Notes: a model not told the origin generated them from the letters alone. Shown: positions 25,153 through 34,369, numbered from the stretch's first letter. The stretch: DNA of 64,000 nucleotides from Desulfitobacterium dehalogenans ATCC 51507 (GCF_000243155.2 NC_018017.1:2294001-2358000), one strand, 5' to 3'. Numbers and translations are program-made.

Positions 25153-26936
25153 GAAAGCCCACCTCCCTCTTGTATCAGACTTTCCAATTGTTGAGCCTGA
25201 TAGGTTTCAGCATACCAGCCTTTATTCTCCATTAATTCTGTATGGGTACCTCTCTCTAATACTTCCCCATTCTGAAGTACTAAAATCAAATCGGCATGCT
25301 CAATAGCACTAAGGCGATGGGCAGAGATCAATGTGGTTTTTTGACTGCGATTGCTCTTCAGCTCCAGAAGGATTTGCTTTTCTGTCTTAGCATCCACAGC
25401 CGATAAAGAGTCATCGAGAATCAATACCTCTGGATTAAGAAGCAGGGCCCGGGCAATAGAAATCCGCTGTTTTTGTCCTCCTGATAAAGTGACTCCCCGA
25501 TCCCCCACAAGGGTCGCATAGTGCTCTTCAAATCGTTGGATATCTTCATGGATACAGGCCATTTTAGCCGCTTTTTCAATTTCTGAAGGGTGGGCATTGG
25601 GTTTGCCCAAAGCAATATTTTCAGCAAGAGTTGTGGAGAAAAGAAAGTGCTCCTGGGGGACATAGCCAAAAATTCCTCGTAAGCTATCTAGAGGCATCTC
25701 CTGAATAGAGATACCGCCAATACGAATCTGTCCTTCCATTCCCGCGAATTCACGTAGGAGGGCGCGAAAAAGGGTGGTTTTGCCGCTTCCAGTTTTGCCA
25801 ACTACACCAAGTGTCTGTCCTTCCTTAAGAGTGAAATGGATGTTTTTTAACACAGGTTTTTTCTGATTTGGATATGTAAATTGATCGAGAGCATAGAAAA
25901 TATCTCCCTTAGTCATTTTTTTGGGCTCAGCCATGCTTCCTCCAGTGACTCCATGTAGGGGAACCTGATCCTGAACTTCGGACTCGACATCAAGCAATGC
26001 CTTAACACGATCATAGGAGGCTCTTCCTCGTTCCATAATATTGAACAACCAGCCAAAGGCAAGCATTGGCCAGATAAACTGTCCCAGGTAGAGGGTGAAT
26101 TGAGTAAGTTGGCCGAGAGTAAGCCGCAAATTTACCACTTCATAGGCTCCAAAGGAAATTGCCAGGAAAAAGGATATTCCTACAATCAACATAATCGAGG
26201 GATCATAGAGGGAATCAACCATAGCTACCGCCTGATTCTTCTTGACTACATCATCGGACAGCTTACGGAAGGACTCAATTTCCGCCTCTTCTTGACCAAA
26301 GGCCTTCACGACGCGTACTCCAGAAATATTTTCCTGAACCTTATCGTTAAGATCGCCGAAAGCCTCTTGAGCTTTGAAGAAACGGTCATGAAGCAATGTT
26401 CCGTAATAACTGGAGACCCAGGCCATAATTGGCATAGGCAACAAGGTAATGAGTGTCAATTTCCAACTCAGGAAAACGGCCATGGAAAAGACAACAAACC
26501 CGCCAGTAACTAAAGAATCCACCAAGGTCAATACTCCCATCCCCGCGGTCACTTCAATCGCTTGTATATCGTTGGTGGCATGAGCCATTAAATCCCCGGT
26601 CCGATACTTTTGATAAAAGCTGGGTGACATACGGGTAAAATGCTTAAATAGCTGCTGGCGCAACAATCGGCTTAGACGAGCCGCCGCTCCAAAAATCAGG
26701 ATACGCCAGCTGTAGCGAAGAATGTAGGACAAAATACCTAAGCACAGGAGTATCAAGAGCCATGGCCAAAGGGTTTCCATAGTTAAGGTCTGGTTGGTTA
26801 CCCCATCAACAACCTTGCCGACAATATAAGGAGGACATAGATTGATCAGCGCAAGTACGATAAGGAGAATAATTCCGGTAATATAGCTCAATTTTTCCTT
26901 CTTAAAAAACCACATCAAATCGATAAATAAGCGCAT
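25149..26936 (-). CDS. heterodimeric ABC exporter, subunit with a degenerate ATP site (BmrC/YheI-like)
   Basis: A 595-residue half transporter with six membrane helices (about 18-310), then Walker A GKTGSGKTT near residue 375, Q-loop YVPQEHFLF, signature LSGGQKQRISIAR and Walker B VLILDDSLSAVD, where Asp replaces the usual catalytic Glu. This asymmetry is the mark of heterodimeric exporters such as BmrCD and TM287/288. ATG 26936 (MRLFID) is preferred over further upstream in-frame codons; GGGGTG lies before it. It is first of the two-gene operon. Confidence 0.92.
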   Translation of the reverse strand: MRLFIDLMWFFKKEKLSYITGIILLIVLALINLCPPYIVGKVVDGVTNQTLTMETLWPWLLILLCLGILSYILRYSWRILIFGAAARLSRLLRQQLFKHFTRMSPSFYQKYRTGDLMAHATNDIQAIEVTAGMGVLTLVDSLVTGGFVVFSMAVFLSWKLTLITLLPMPIMAWVSSYYGTLLHDRFFKAQEAFGDLNDKVQENISGVRVVKAFGQEEAEIESFRKLSDDVVKKNQAVAMVDSLYDPSIMLIVGISFFLAISFGAYEVVNLRLTLGQLTQFTLYLGQFIWPMLAFGWLFNIMERGRASYDRVKALLDVESEVQDQVPLHGVTGGSMAEPKKMTKGDIFYALDQFTYPNQKKPVLKNIHFTLKEGQTLGVVGKTGSGKTTLFRALLREFAGMEGQIRIGGISIQEMPLDSLRGIFGYVPQEHFLFSTTLAENIALGKPNAHPSEIEKAAKMACIHEDIQRFEEHYATLVGDRGVTLSGGQKQRISIARALLLNPEVLILDDSLSAVDAKTEKQILLELKSNRSQKTTLISAHRLSAIEHADLILVLQNGEVLERGTHTELMENKGWYAETYQAQQLESLIQEGGGLS

Positions 26937-27021
26937 AGGGCACCCCATTCGAAATAATTCAAACTTCGAAAACATAATAGCATATTTTCAATAAGTCCTA
27001 CAGAATTAATTGATTGCATAT

Positions 27022-27054
27022 AAAAACACCTGCCGTCCATAAGCAGGTGTTTTT
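27022..27054. terminator. bidirectional terminator
   Basis: Perfect 12-base stem AAAAACACCTGC / GCAGGTGTTTTT with a 9-base loop. On the minus strand it ends the small gene at 27148-27285 and lies upstream of the ABC exporter. The rest of 26937-27147 shows no gene. Confidence 0.85.
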
Positions 27055-27147
27055 CCATTGTTCGCGTGCACTTAAAAGTGCGTCTCAATGTCAGCTCGGG
27101 TTTAAGTTTACTCTTTAGTGAGAATTTTGTCAAGAAATATAATCCTC

Positions 27148-27285
27148 TTAAATTCGTTCTTTGGAATGACCTTGACCGATCTTATCATTGTCATGGGCAT
27201 CAAAGGGGGGAATTTTATCTCCTGGGTTTAGATTCTTCTCACGTATAACCTCAACGACATTTTTCTTTTCCTTGGGCTTGGACAT
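27148..27285 (-). CDS. small 45-residue charged protein of unknown function
   Basis: A short open frame with an excellent Shine-Dalgarno (AAAGGAGG, 7 bases before ATG 27285) and its own terminator downstream. The product is highly charged and hydrophilic: a Lys-rich start (MSKPKEKKNV), a central NPGDKIPPFDAHDNDKIG and a basic C-terminal end. No membrane segment or signal peptide is present. I do not recognise it; small acid-soluble or spore-associated proteins have a similar character, but no signature supports that. It is divergent from the CMD-family gene. Confidence 0.7.
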   Translation of the reverse strand: MSKPKEKKNVVEVIREKNLNPGDKIPPFDAHDNDKIGQGHSKERI

Positions 27286-27427
27286 ATAACTCCTCCTTTA
27301 CTTTTTCAATTATCTCATCATCTTTAGAATACCCGAAGAATGAAAAAATAATATGAGTAATTTCTTTTGCTTTCTTCTCTGTTTGGTTATACAGTAGAAG
27401 TAAATAAAATGAATTGGAGGTTTTTTT

Positions 27428-27730
27428 ATGGCTTTACCCCCTTTCTTAACAGCTCTGGAAGGATATGACTCTACCTTTGCCCAAGAAATTGAGAAAATAG
27501 CTTCCCTTTCCTTTCAAGAGAACAGCCTTGATGAGAGAACAAGGACATTAATAGCTCTTGCTCTTGATACTGTCCTAGGAGCTTCAGAAGGAGTTGCCAG
27601 CCTAGCGAGCCAAGCCCGCCAGTTAGGAATCTCTGATCAGGAAATCGCTGACACATTACGCCTTGCCTACTTTACATCCGGTTGTTCCGTCCTAAAAACA
27701 TCTTTCGCAGCCTTCGACAAAAAGGAGTAG
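27428..27730 (+). CDS. carboxymuconolactone decarboxylase-like (AhpD-fold) small protein
   Basis: A 100-residue protein with the CMD/AhpD helical core: FAQEIEKIASLSFQENSLDERTRTLIALALDTVLGASEGVASLASQARQLGISDQEIADTLRLAYF. The family often carries a CxxC peroxidatic pair in the VLGASEGV position; here it is GASE, so the redox-active cysteines are absent and thiol-peroxidase activity is unlikely. GGAGG lies 8 bases before ATG 27428. The DUF1294 gene follows after 4 bases, so the two are cotranscribed. Confidence 0.85.
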   Translation: MALPPFLTALEGYDSTFAQEIEKIASLSFQENSLDERTRTLIALALDTVLGASEGVASLASQARQLGISDQEIADTLRLAYFTSGCSVLKTSFAAFDKKE

Positions 27731-27734
27731 TTTC

Positions 27735-28019
27735 TTGGTTAATTTGCTTAATCTTTGGCCAATGGGGATTTTTTACTTAATAATAAATGGGTTCTGTTTT
27801 TTTCTCATGGGACGGGATAAATATCTTGCCCGTAAGAAGCGCCGGCGAATTCCCGAAAAATGGCTCTTTACCTTAGCCTTTTTAGGGGGCGCACTAGGGG
27901 TTTTCTTGGGAATGCAGATTTTTCGGCATAAAACCAAACACAATACCTTTGTGTTTGGAATCCCCTTACTTTTGGTATGGAACCTGTTTATTATGTATGA
28001 ACTAGGACAGCACCTTTAG
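27735..28019 (+). CDS. DUF1294 membrane protein
   Basis: A 94-residue protein with three hydrophobic segments and the family signature: FLMGRDKYLARKKRRRIPE followed by LFTLAFLGGALGVFLGMQIFRHKTKH. It is usually a stand-alone small inner-membrane protein of unknown role. The start is TTG 27735, chosen because AAGGAG, within the last codons of the upstream gene, lies 7 bases before it. Confidence 0.88.
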   Translation: MVNLLNLWPMGIFYLIINGFCFFLMGRDKYLARKKRRRIPEKWLFTLAFLGGALGVFLGMQIFRHKTKHNTFVFGIPLLLVWNLFIMYELGQHL

Positions 28020-28081
28020 AGCCTTTCTGCAGTAAATTACTTCAACAGGACAAGCAATGATTATGAATCGAAGCAAGATTA

Positions 28082-28130
28082 TGACACAGTAAGGGCAGAT
28101 GCCATGAAGGCAACTGCCCTTACTGTGTCA
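28082..28130. terminator. long bidirectional terminator hairpin
   Basis: Perfect 16-base stem TGACACAGTAAGGGCA / TGCCCTTACTGTGTCA with a GCC/GGC inner pair. It lies between convergent genes and includes the stop codon of the minus-strand gene (28128-28130). Confidence 0.8.
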
Positions 28131-29270
28131 CTTTGCTTTTGTAGTCACAGTCAATTCCAACTCGGGTGTGGTTTGTTCTAAAGGCTGTAAATTCTTCTTC
28201 TTAGTGCTTAGCTCGTAACTGCTTCTCATCCGCTTGGATGCCCAGCGCATTTCCGTGGCCACCACAGCCACCTCCATAGTGGCCCGCAGGAAGTACACAC
28301 CGCTGAAATGCTTTTGCCATTGATCCATCCTTTGGTCAAACTCATTCCAAAAATCTTGATCAAGAGTTCTCAATGGTGTGGCGGGGACATAGGTAAAGCT
28401 GAGGTACAAACTATCCCGAAGTGCTCCTAAGATCCCTTTTCCAACAAGGATATAGTCCAAAAGGCTTTGAAACTCATGACTTATTTCTTGACCCATTTGA
28501 GGAGGTGAATCAGGCGCCTGGCGCCGTTTAACTCTTTGGCGGGTCATTTCTTCTATATTTTCTCCACGTTCGATAAATCCCCGGCAAAGCTCCAGGAGTC
28601 GTTCCATAAGCTGCATCTTATCTTTAGAGCTAAATTCCTCCCGGGCATGCTCATAAAGCTCCGTCACTTCTTCCAGCCGCTTTTCCAGCAATGTCGTCTT
28701 AACCTTTTCATAGTTATTGAGTGATGTTGAATCCACATAGTGTTTAAGGCTATTCAAAAAGAACTCAGACGAATCGTAAAGAAGAGTATATAATTTTTCT
28801 TTAAAATGCTTTTTGTATCGCGGGGGAGCAAGAACCCGATTAATGGTAAGAGCTACCGCCAAACCAATAAAAATACACAAAGCTCGTGAAATAGCATGTT
28901 CTAAAAATTGGTCGGGAGGAGCATCAAGGATGAAGATTATGGAAACAATCCCCAAATTCACACTTCGCCACCCCATACGATTGGAAATTGCGATCATTAA
29001 AATAACAACCAAGCCAATTATATAGGGGTTGGTTCCCACTGTCAGTCCAACAACAATAGCTAATGCCACAGCCAAGATATTAATAGTGATCTGTTCCCAG
29101 GCGTTAGAGAGGGCTTTGCTCACTGAAGGCTGCATATTGATGGCCACAGTAATTGCTGCAAAGCTCGCCGGCTCCACTGAAAATATCTGGCAGATTAATA
29201 ACGCAACTGCTACACCCAGTCCGGTCTTGAGAATTCTCGGACCAAACCAATTCCTAAACTTAGAAAACAG
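28128..29270 (-). CDS. aromatic-acid-exporter-like (ArAE/FUSC) membrane protein, probable CTG start
   Basis: The N-terminal part has four or five membrane helices with the family signatures VEPASFAAITVAINMQPSVSKAL and LGTNPY-like repeats. The C-terminal part (from about residue 150) is a cytoplasmic helical domain with repeated charged heptads. Homologous sequence continues in frame upstream of the first GTG at 29177 (KTGLGVAVALLICQIF), so the real start must lie further up. Between that region and the next in-frame stop there is no ATG, GTG or TTG, but CTG 29270 lies 6 bases after AAGGGTGA. I infer a CTG start. A sequencing or mutational frameshift is the alternative. Gap 29271-29389 shows no gene. 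Confidence 0.8.
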   Translation of the reverse strand: MFSKFRNWFGPRILKTGLGVAVALLICQIFSVEPASFAAITVAINMQPSVSKALSNAWEQITINILAVALAIVVGLTVGTNPYIIGLVVILMIAISNRMGWRSVNLGIVSIIFILDAPPDQFLEHAISRALCIFIGLAVALTINRVLAPPRYKKHFKEKLYTLLYDSSEFFLNSLKHYVDSTSLNNYEKVKTTLLEKRLEEVTELYEHAREEFSSKDKMQLMERLLELCRGFIERGENIEEMTRQRVKRRQAPDSPPQMGQEISHEFQSLLDYILVGKGILGALRDSLYLSFTYVPATPLRTLDQDFWNEFDQRMDQWQKHFSGVYFLRATMEVAVVATEMRWASKRMRSSYELSTKKKNLQPLEQTTPELELTVTTKAK

Positions 29271-29389
29271 GAAAAATCACCCTTCCCGTAATATATGTAA
29301 CTAGAGTATAGTCCTGAGCGAGTACTTTGGCAAGTTGGCAGTATTCCGTAGGAAGGACTGACAAGGATAAAAATATCACAATAATTCGA

Positions 29390-30574
29390 CTAAATTTTAA
29401 TGATTGTTTTTGGAGCATTGGTAAGAAGACGAGCACCTTTTTCTCCCTCAATAACAAGAGTATCCTCCACACCAATGGCTCCTTCCCCAGGAAAGATGAA
29501 TTTAGGCTCGACGGCTATAGTCATTCCCGGAGCTAATATCTCCTGAGCTCCTTTACTGATGGTCGGAAGTTCGTCCAGCTCCAGTCCTACCCCATGACCT
29601 ATGAAACGCACTCGATTATTCTGAAACCCCATAAAATGATCTGCATAAGGAGTCTCCTTTTCAACCCAGTTCAATATTTCTGCATAGACATCCCCGGCCT
29701 TTCGTCCTGGGATAAGGGCCAGGCGAGTTCTCTCCTGGATTTCACAGCTGATCCTATAGGCTTCCTCCATTTCTTTCGAAGGCTCCCCCATCACCAGCAT
29801 TCTCGTGGCATCCATCTGATACCCTTTTTGGGCAATGACTAAATCCATCATGATCATATCCCCTGCCTGAATTGGAGTATGAGAGGGACCTAGAGGATGA
29901 GCAAAGGATGCTCCTAAGCCGACAACCGGCCCATCAAAATAGCCGGGAATTGCCCCTTGTGGTCCAGCTACCACCCCGCCAAAATGAAATTCAAAGCCAA
30001 AAGCTCGGGTACGAAGCATGGTTTCATGTCCCAGCGTTCTCGCTTTTGCCTCCAGAAGACCTTCAAACTCAATTTCACTCATGCCGGGACGAAGCACTGT
30101 TGAAGCATATTCCAATAATTGTGTATAGATTCGCCCATTTTTTTCAATCTGTGCAATCTCCCATTCAGATTTTGCAGCGCGTAAAAGCCGCAATGGGTAG
30201 GAAATGTCTACCAGATCCGTCTTGTCAAACACCTTTTTATATCTAAGATAATTCGCAACAGGCAAAACATCATATTCCAGCCCCATGACCTTGGGGAGGG
30301 GATGGCCATGCTCAGAGATCGATTCAGGCAACTTGGAAATACCCGTCAGTGGGAAGACTTCCCAAGAAGACTCAGCCCGAGCTCTTTCTATATTTCGATA
30401 GACCAACACCAGGGGGTTCCCTTTTTGGGGTATATACAGATGAACGTTTTGGGCTGTCCCTGTAAAATACAGGGTGTCTGCCCGTTGAACCAAGAGTGCC
30501 CCATCTACTCCTTGTTGTACAAGAATATCTTGAAACCCTTTAACTCGACGCTCACATTCTGATTTTGGAAACAT
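29390..30574 (-). CDS. Xaa-Pro aminopeptidase-family metallopeptidase (M24)
   Basis: A 394-residue protein with an N-terminal creatinase-like domain (about 1-150) and a C-terminal pita-bread domain. The five metal ligands are visible: Asp in MMDLVIA and in YQMDATR, His in FIGHGVGLELDE, Glu in VEPKFIF and Glu in GVEDTLVI. It should remove N-terminal residues preceding proline, or act as a related dipeptidase, in the cytoplasm. GGGAGGG precedes ATG 30574. It lies downstream of the beta-oxidation operon but behind a terminator, so it is probably independently expressed. Confidence 0.93.
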   Translation of the reverse strand: MFPKSECERRVKGFQDILVQQGVDGALLVQRADTLYFTGTAQNVHLYIPQKGNPLVLVYRNIERARAESSWEVFPLTGISKLPESISEHGHPLPKVMGLEYDVLPVANYLRYKKVFDKTDLVDISYPLRLLRAAKSEWEIAQIEKNGRIYTQLLEYASTVLRPGMSEIEFEGLLEAKARTLGHETMLRTRAFGFEFHFGGVVAGPQGAIPGYFDGPVVGLGASFAHPLGPSHTPIQAGDMIMMDLVIAQKGYQMDATRMLVMGEPSKEMEEAYRISCEIQERTRLALIPGRKAGDVYAEILNWVEKETPYADHFMGFQNNRVRFIGHGVGLELDELPTISKGAQEILAPGMTIAVEPKFIFPGEGAIGVEDTLVIEGEKGARLLTNAPKTIIKI

Positions 30575-30599
30575 CCAATCATCCCTCCCGAAAGAAAAT

Positions 30600-30621
30600 A
30601 ACCCAGGCCATATCCTGGGTT
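30600..30621 (-). terminator. terminator of the beta-oxidation operon
   Basis: Stem AACCCAGG / CCTGGGTT with a short loop, then a T-rich tract on the minus strand, 63 bases past the crotonase stop codon. Confidence 0.8.
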
Positions 30622-30683
30622 AGTATTCTATAGAATTGCAGCATTTCCTCTCTAAAACTAAGAGGTTCTATGATTATATTCCC

Positions 30684-31466
30684 CTACTTCCCCAGAAATT
30701 CAGTTTGCGTTTTCTCGAGAAAAGCCCTAAAACCATTTTTACGGTCTTCGGTATGGAAGGTCAGAGCAAATACCTCTGCTTCATAATCCTGCCCACTGAT
30801 GAGATCCATATTTGCCCCTTTATAAATTGCGCTTTTGGTTAACTGTACGGCGATTGGCGCTTTGGAGGCAATCCTCTTGGCCATAGCCATAGCTTGTTCC
30901 TGAAGGTCTTCTTTGGGATAAACCCGGTTAACCAGGCCCATGCGAAAAGCCTCCTGAGCATCAAACAGATCGGCTGTAAGGAGAATTTCACTGGCTCGTC
31001 CGCTCCCTACTAAACGCGGGAGCCGTTGTGTGCCGCCAAAGCCCGCCGGTATACCCAGGTTCACTTCCGGCTGCCCGAATCGGGCATTCTCACCGGCCAG
31101 TCGAATATCACAGGCCATCGCCAGTTCCAAACCTCCACCCAAAGCAAAACCATTAATGGCGGCAATGACCGGTTGGGGCAGACTCTCGATCAGATTCATC
31201 AACCTCTGTCCTAATTGGCTGAAAGACCTTGCTTCCATCGGGGTTTTCGTGTTCATTTCGGCAATATCGGCACCGGCTACAAAGGCTTTTTCGCCGCTTC
31301 CCGTAAGAATCACGACCCGTATGGAGGAATTATTGGCCAAATCATGAACGACCTGACTGAGTTCCTGCAAGGTAACCGTATTAAGAGCGTTTAAGGCTTT
31401 GGGGCGGTTAATCGTTACAGTGGCAATCTGCTCATGATATTCAACCAGGATATTCGAATACGTCAT
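30684..31466 (-). CDS. crt: enoyl-CoA hydratase (crotonase)
   Basis: It hydrates crotonyl-CoA to 3-hydroxybutyryl-CoA. At 260 residues it has the normal crotonase length. The oxyanion-hole segments AFVAGADIAEM near residue 62 and NGFALGGGLELAMACDIRLAG near 104, and both catalytic glutamates (PEVNLGIPAGFGGTQRL near 134 and RASEILLTADLF near 155), are present. It is last in the beta-oxidation operon, 10 bases after the thiolase gene, with GGGGGAG before ATG 31466. Confidence 0.95.
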   Translation of the reverse strand: MTYSNILVEYHEQIATVTINRPKALNALNTVTLQELSQVVHDLANNSSIRVVILTGSGEKAFVAGADIAEMNTKTPMEARSFSQLGQRLMNLIESLPQPVIAAINGFALGGGLELAMACDIRLAGENARFGQPEVNLGIPAGFGGTQRLPRLVGSGRASEILLTADLFDAQEAFRMGLVNRVYPKEDLQEQAMAMAKRIASKAPIAVQLTKSAIYKGANMDLISGQDYEAEVFALTFHTEDRKNGFRAFLEKTQTEFLGK

Positions 31467-31476
31467 ACTTCTCCCC

Positions 31477-32655
31477 CTATCTCTCTACAATCAGGCTAAC
31501 TCCCTGACCTCCGCCGATGCATAAAGTCGCAAGCCCTCGATGTCCATCCCGCCGTTTCAATTCATGAAGAAGGGTGACCAAGACGCGGGTGCCGGAAGCA
31601 CCGATGGGGTGCCCTAAGGCGATGGAGCCGCCATTGACATTAGTCTTTTCCACATCCAATCCCAGCTCCTGGGTAACGATAGCGGCTTGGGCGGCAAAGG
31701 CTTCATTGGCCTCCACCATGTCAATATCGGCAATGGTTAATCCGGCTTTTGCCAAGGCTTTTCGTGTCGCAGGGATCGGTCCGGTCCCCATGATCAGAGG
31801 ATCCACCCCGGCAGAAGCCCAAGAAGTGATTTTGGCCAGGACCGCTAATCCCAATTCCTCAGCCTTCTCTTTGGACATGACGACCACTGCAGCAGCTCCG
31901 TCATTGATCCCTGAAGCGTTGCCCGCAGTTACCGTACCCTCTTTCTTAAAGGCAGGCCTCAGCTTAGTTAAAGTATCGGCAGTAGTGCCGAAACGGGGGA
32001 ACTCATCCTGACTGAACACCAGAGGCTCCCCTCTTTTTTGAGGGATTTCCACAGGAACAATCTCTTCATCGAATAATCCGGATTGGATAGCGGCCTCAGC
32101 ACGGTTTTGACTGCGCAGTGCCAAAGCATCCTGATCCTCCCGGGAAATCTGGAATTGCTCAGCGATATTCTCGGCGGTCAATCCCATGTGAATATTATGG
32201 AAAGCATCGGTTAGACCATCCGTGATCATGGTATCCACCAGGCTGTCATTGCCCATTCGATATCCTTTTCTTGCTTTAAGAAGGGCATAGGCTGATGATG
32301 ACATGCACTCCATGCCGCCGGCGACAATAATATCCGCATCACCGGCCAGGATCGCCTGCGCCCCACAGATTACCGATTTAAGTCCGGAACCGCAGACCTT
32401 ATTCAGGGTCCAGGCGGGCACTTCTTGAGGAATTCCTGCTTTAATTGCTGCTTGTCTGGCAGGGTTTTGACCTGCCGCAGCACTGAGTACATTCCCCATA
32501 ATGACTTCTTCTACTTGTGCAGGCAGGATTCCGGCCCGTTTGATCGCTTCCTTGATCACGATAGCTCCCAGTTCGGCTCCTGTAAAGTTCTCTAAAGTTC
32601 CCCCAAAGGATCCAAGGGGTGTACGAACAGCACTGACAATCACTACTTCTCTCAT
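31477..32655 (-). CDS. acetyl-CoA acetyltransferase (thiolase)
   Basis: It cleaves acetoacetyl-CoA to two acetyl-CoA, or condenses them in reverse. The 392 residues include the nucleophilic Cys in [11 protein letters not shown] near residue 88, the His in [14 protein letters not shown] near 347 and the second Cys in LCIGGGQG near 378. ATG 32655 (MREVVIV) is preferred over an upstream in-frame ATG because GAGGAGG lies 7 bases before it and the product then matches the family N terminus. It is separated from the upstream CoA-transferase gene by a tandem 114-base repeat. Confidence 0.95.
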   Translation of the reverse strand: MREVVIVSAVRTPLGSFGGTLENFTGAELGAIVIKEAIKRAGILPAQVEEVIMGNVLSAAAGQNPARQAAIKAGIPQEVPAWTLNKVCGSGLKSVICGAQAILAGDADIIVAGGMECMSSSAYALLKARKGYRMGNDSLVDTMITDGLTDAFHNIHMGLTAENIAEQFQISREDQDALALRSQNRAEAAIQSGLFDEEIVPVEIPQKRGEPLVFSQDEFPRFGTTADTLTKLRPAFKKEGTVTAGNASGINDGAAAVVVMSKEKAEELGLAVLAKITSWASAGVDPLIMGTGPIPATRKALAKAGLTIADIDMVEANEAFAAQAAIVTQELGLDVEKTNVNGGSIALGHPIGASGTRVLVTLLHELKRRDGHRGLATLCIGGGQGVSLIVER

Positions 32656-32692
32656 GACGTTCCTCCTCAAGGTAATGACACCTAAATTTTAT

Positions 32693-32920
32693 AAAGAAAA
32701 CCCGGCTTCGCCGAGCCTTAAATGCATGCTCGCAAATAAGGCGAAGTCGTTGGTTGCCCTTATGCTTAGAAAGTATATAGCGCAAGCTTATACTTTCTGA
32801 TAGTGTAAAGAAAACCCGACTTCACCGAGCCTTAAACGTATACTCGTAAATGAGGCGAAGTCGTTGGTTGCACTTATGCTTAGAAAGTATGTAACGCAAG
32901 TTCATACTTTCTGACAGTGT
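32693..32920 (-). repeat. tandem 114-base repeat (two copies) with conserved hairpins
   Basis: Copies at 32693-32806 and 32807-32920 are the same length and differ at about 13 to 15 positions, mostly transitions. Each has a hairpin of the form GTATA(T)AGC-GCAA-GCTTATAC near its end. In the second copy this is GTATG(T)AAC-GCAA-GTTCATAC, so two base pairs changed on both sides and pairing is kept. A second stem, GGCTTCGCC with GGCGAAGTC, lies in the first half. The repeat fills the intercistronic gap exactly from the stop codon of the CoA-transferase to near the thiolase Shine-Dalgarno. Confidence 0.9.
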
Positions 32921-34257
32921 TAAGCAAGCTTAGCAGTCCTTCTCCAGATACCCATTTTTTCTGCATCTTTAATCAGGTCATCGCGGAAATTGGGGTGAGC
33001 GATGGAAATCAGAGCTTCGGCACGTTCCCAGGTGGACTTCCCTTTCAAATTGACGATGCCGTGCTCAGTCACCACATAATTAACCATGGCGCGATGGGTT
33101 GTGACGATAGCACCGGGAGTTAATATGGGGTTAATCCGCGATCTTATCTCGCCATTCTTAGCTTTGTAGGTGGACTCTAAGCAGATAAAAGATTTACCGC
33201 CTTGGGAATGATAGGCGCCTAAAGTAAAGTCCACTTGTCCGCCTGTTCCGCTAATTTGACGAGTTCCAGAAGATTCTGAACATACTTGGCCGAATAAATC
33301 GACTTCGACGCAATTATTGATCGCGATAACATGATCATTCTTGGCTATGATCCAAGGATTGTTCACATAGTCTACAGGGTAAATCGCGCAACTGGGGTTG
33401 TTATGAAGAAAATCATAAGTTTTCTGAGTTCCCATAGAAAAAGTATAGGTTAGTTTATATCTATCAATCTGTTTTCTGGCGCCGGTAACACGTCCGGCTT
33501 CCACCATCTCCACAAAGGCCTCTGTCATCATCTCCGTATGGACACCCAAATCTTTGAGGTCGGATTGAGCAATAATCTTACCCATAGCATTAGGCATACC
33601 ACCAATACCCAGCTGAATGCAGCTTCCATCTACGAGCTCAGGCATAATAAATCCGGCTATTCTGTTATCCAACTCGGTAGGAGGAACGGGTTGAATCTGA
33701 GGCAACTCCCATTCTGTTTCCACGATATGATCCACAGCAGAAATATGAATGGCCTCTTCCAGACCGCCCAGGCAACGGGGTATTTTCGGATTCACCTCAA
33801 GAATAATGATTTTTGCTTTTTCCAGCATTGCTTTGGTATGAGAAACTTGAGGCCCGAAGTTAAAAAAGCCTTTCTCGTCCATGGGTGCTACCGGGATCAT
33901 GGCTACGTCCACATCAAGAAAACGTCGATAATAGCTGGGCAGTTCATTATAGAGGATCGGGCTGTACCAGCAAACTCCCTGATCGTGCAGTTTACGGTCT
34001 AAACCACTGAAATGCCAGTTATTATAAACGAAATGCCTAGCCTCCGGATCAACCTTGACCACCTCGGGCATCCTCACTGCCGTGACAGCCCGAATCTTTA
34101 CATCCTCAAGCTCATCTTTGCGAGCTGCCAAAGCTTTATCCAAGACAACGGGCTGACCGGTAAAGGAGCCATAATCCACCCAATCCCCTGATTTAACCAC
34201 ACTCACAGCTTTTTCCGGTGAAGTCAGTTTGCTTTGATACTCTTCTAAAATATTCAA
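32920..34257 (-). CDS. butyryl-CoA:acetate / 4-hydroxybutyrate-type CoA-transferase
   Basis: A 445-residue member of the acetyl-CoA hydrolase/transferase family. Landmarks are GDWVDYGSFTGQP near residue 24, the CoA-binding glycine motif QLGIGGMPNAMGK near 220, the region with the likely catalytic Glu (QVCSESSGT near 325) and ISGTGGQVDFTLGAYHSQGGKSF shortly after, which is typical of butyrate-class transferases. It would activate a short-chain acid by CoA exchange with acetyl-CoA, releasing acetate, which fits the acetate transporter gene next door. Substrate preference cannot be fixed from sequence alone. Confidence 0.9.
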   Translation of the reverse strand: MNILEEYQSKLTSPEKAVSVVKSGDWVDYGSFTGQPVVLDKALAARKDELEDVKIRAVTAVRMPEVVKVDPEARHFVYNNWHFSGLDRKLHDQGVCWYSPILYNELPSYYRRFLDVDVAMIPVAPMDEKGFFNFGPQVSHTKAMLEKAKIIILEVNPKIPRCLGGLEEAIHISAVDHIVETEWELPQIQPVPPTELDNRIAGFIMPELVDGSCIQLGIGGMPNAMGKIIAQSDLKDLGVHTEMMTEAFVEMVEAGRVTGARKQIDRYKLTYTFSMGTQKTYDFLHNNPSCAIYPVDYVNNPWIIAKNDHVIAINNCVEVDLFGQVCSESSGTRQISGTGGQVDFTLGAYHSQGGKSFICLESTYKAKNGEIRSRINPILTPGAIVTTHRAMVNYVVTEHGIVNLKGKSTWERAEALISIAHPNFRDDLIKDAEKMGIWRRTAKLA

Positions 34258-34369
34258 ATCCAGCTCCTCCTTGTTCTTTGCCCTAATAAAACAACATGGT
34301 TAGTTGATTAAACGCTCCTCCACCCTAATCCGAAATTCTATAGTATTAACAAATTATAATAATAAGACC

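Noticed and set aside
29029-29304. Plus-strand frame opposite the start of the ArAE/FUSC-like gene
   Set aside because: Antisense shadow; the minus-strand frame carries the family homology.
32693-32920. CRISPR array
   Set aside because: Only two adjoining copies of 114 bases with no spacers; a tandem structural repeat instead.
34258-34369. Internal promoter between acetate transporter and CoA-transferase
   Set aside because: AT-rich gap but no convincing -35/-10 or sigma-54 elements on the minus strand.
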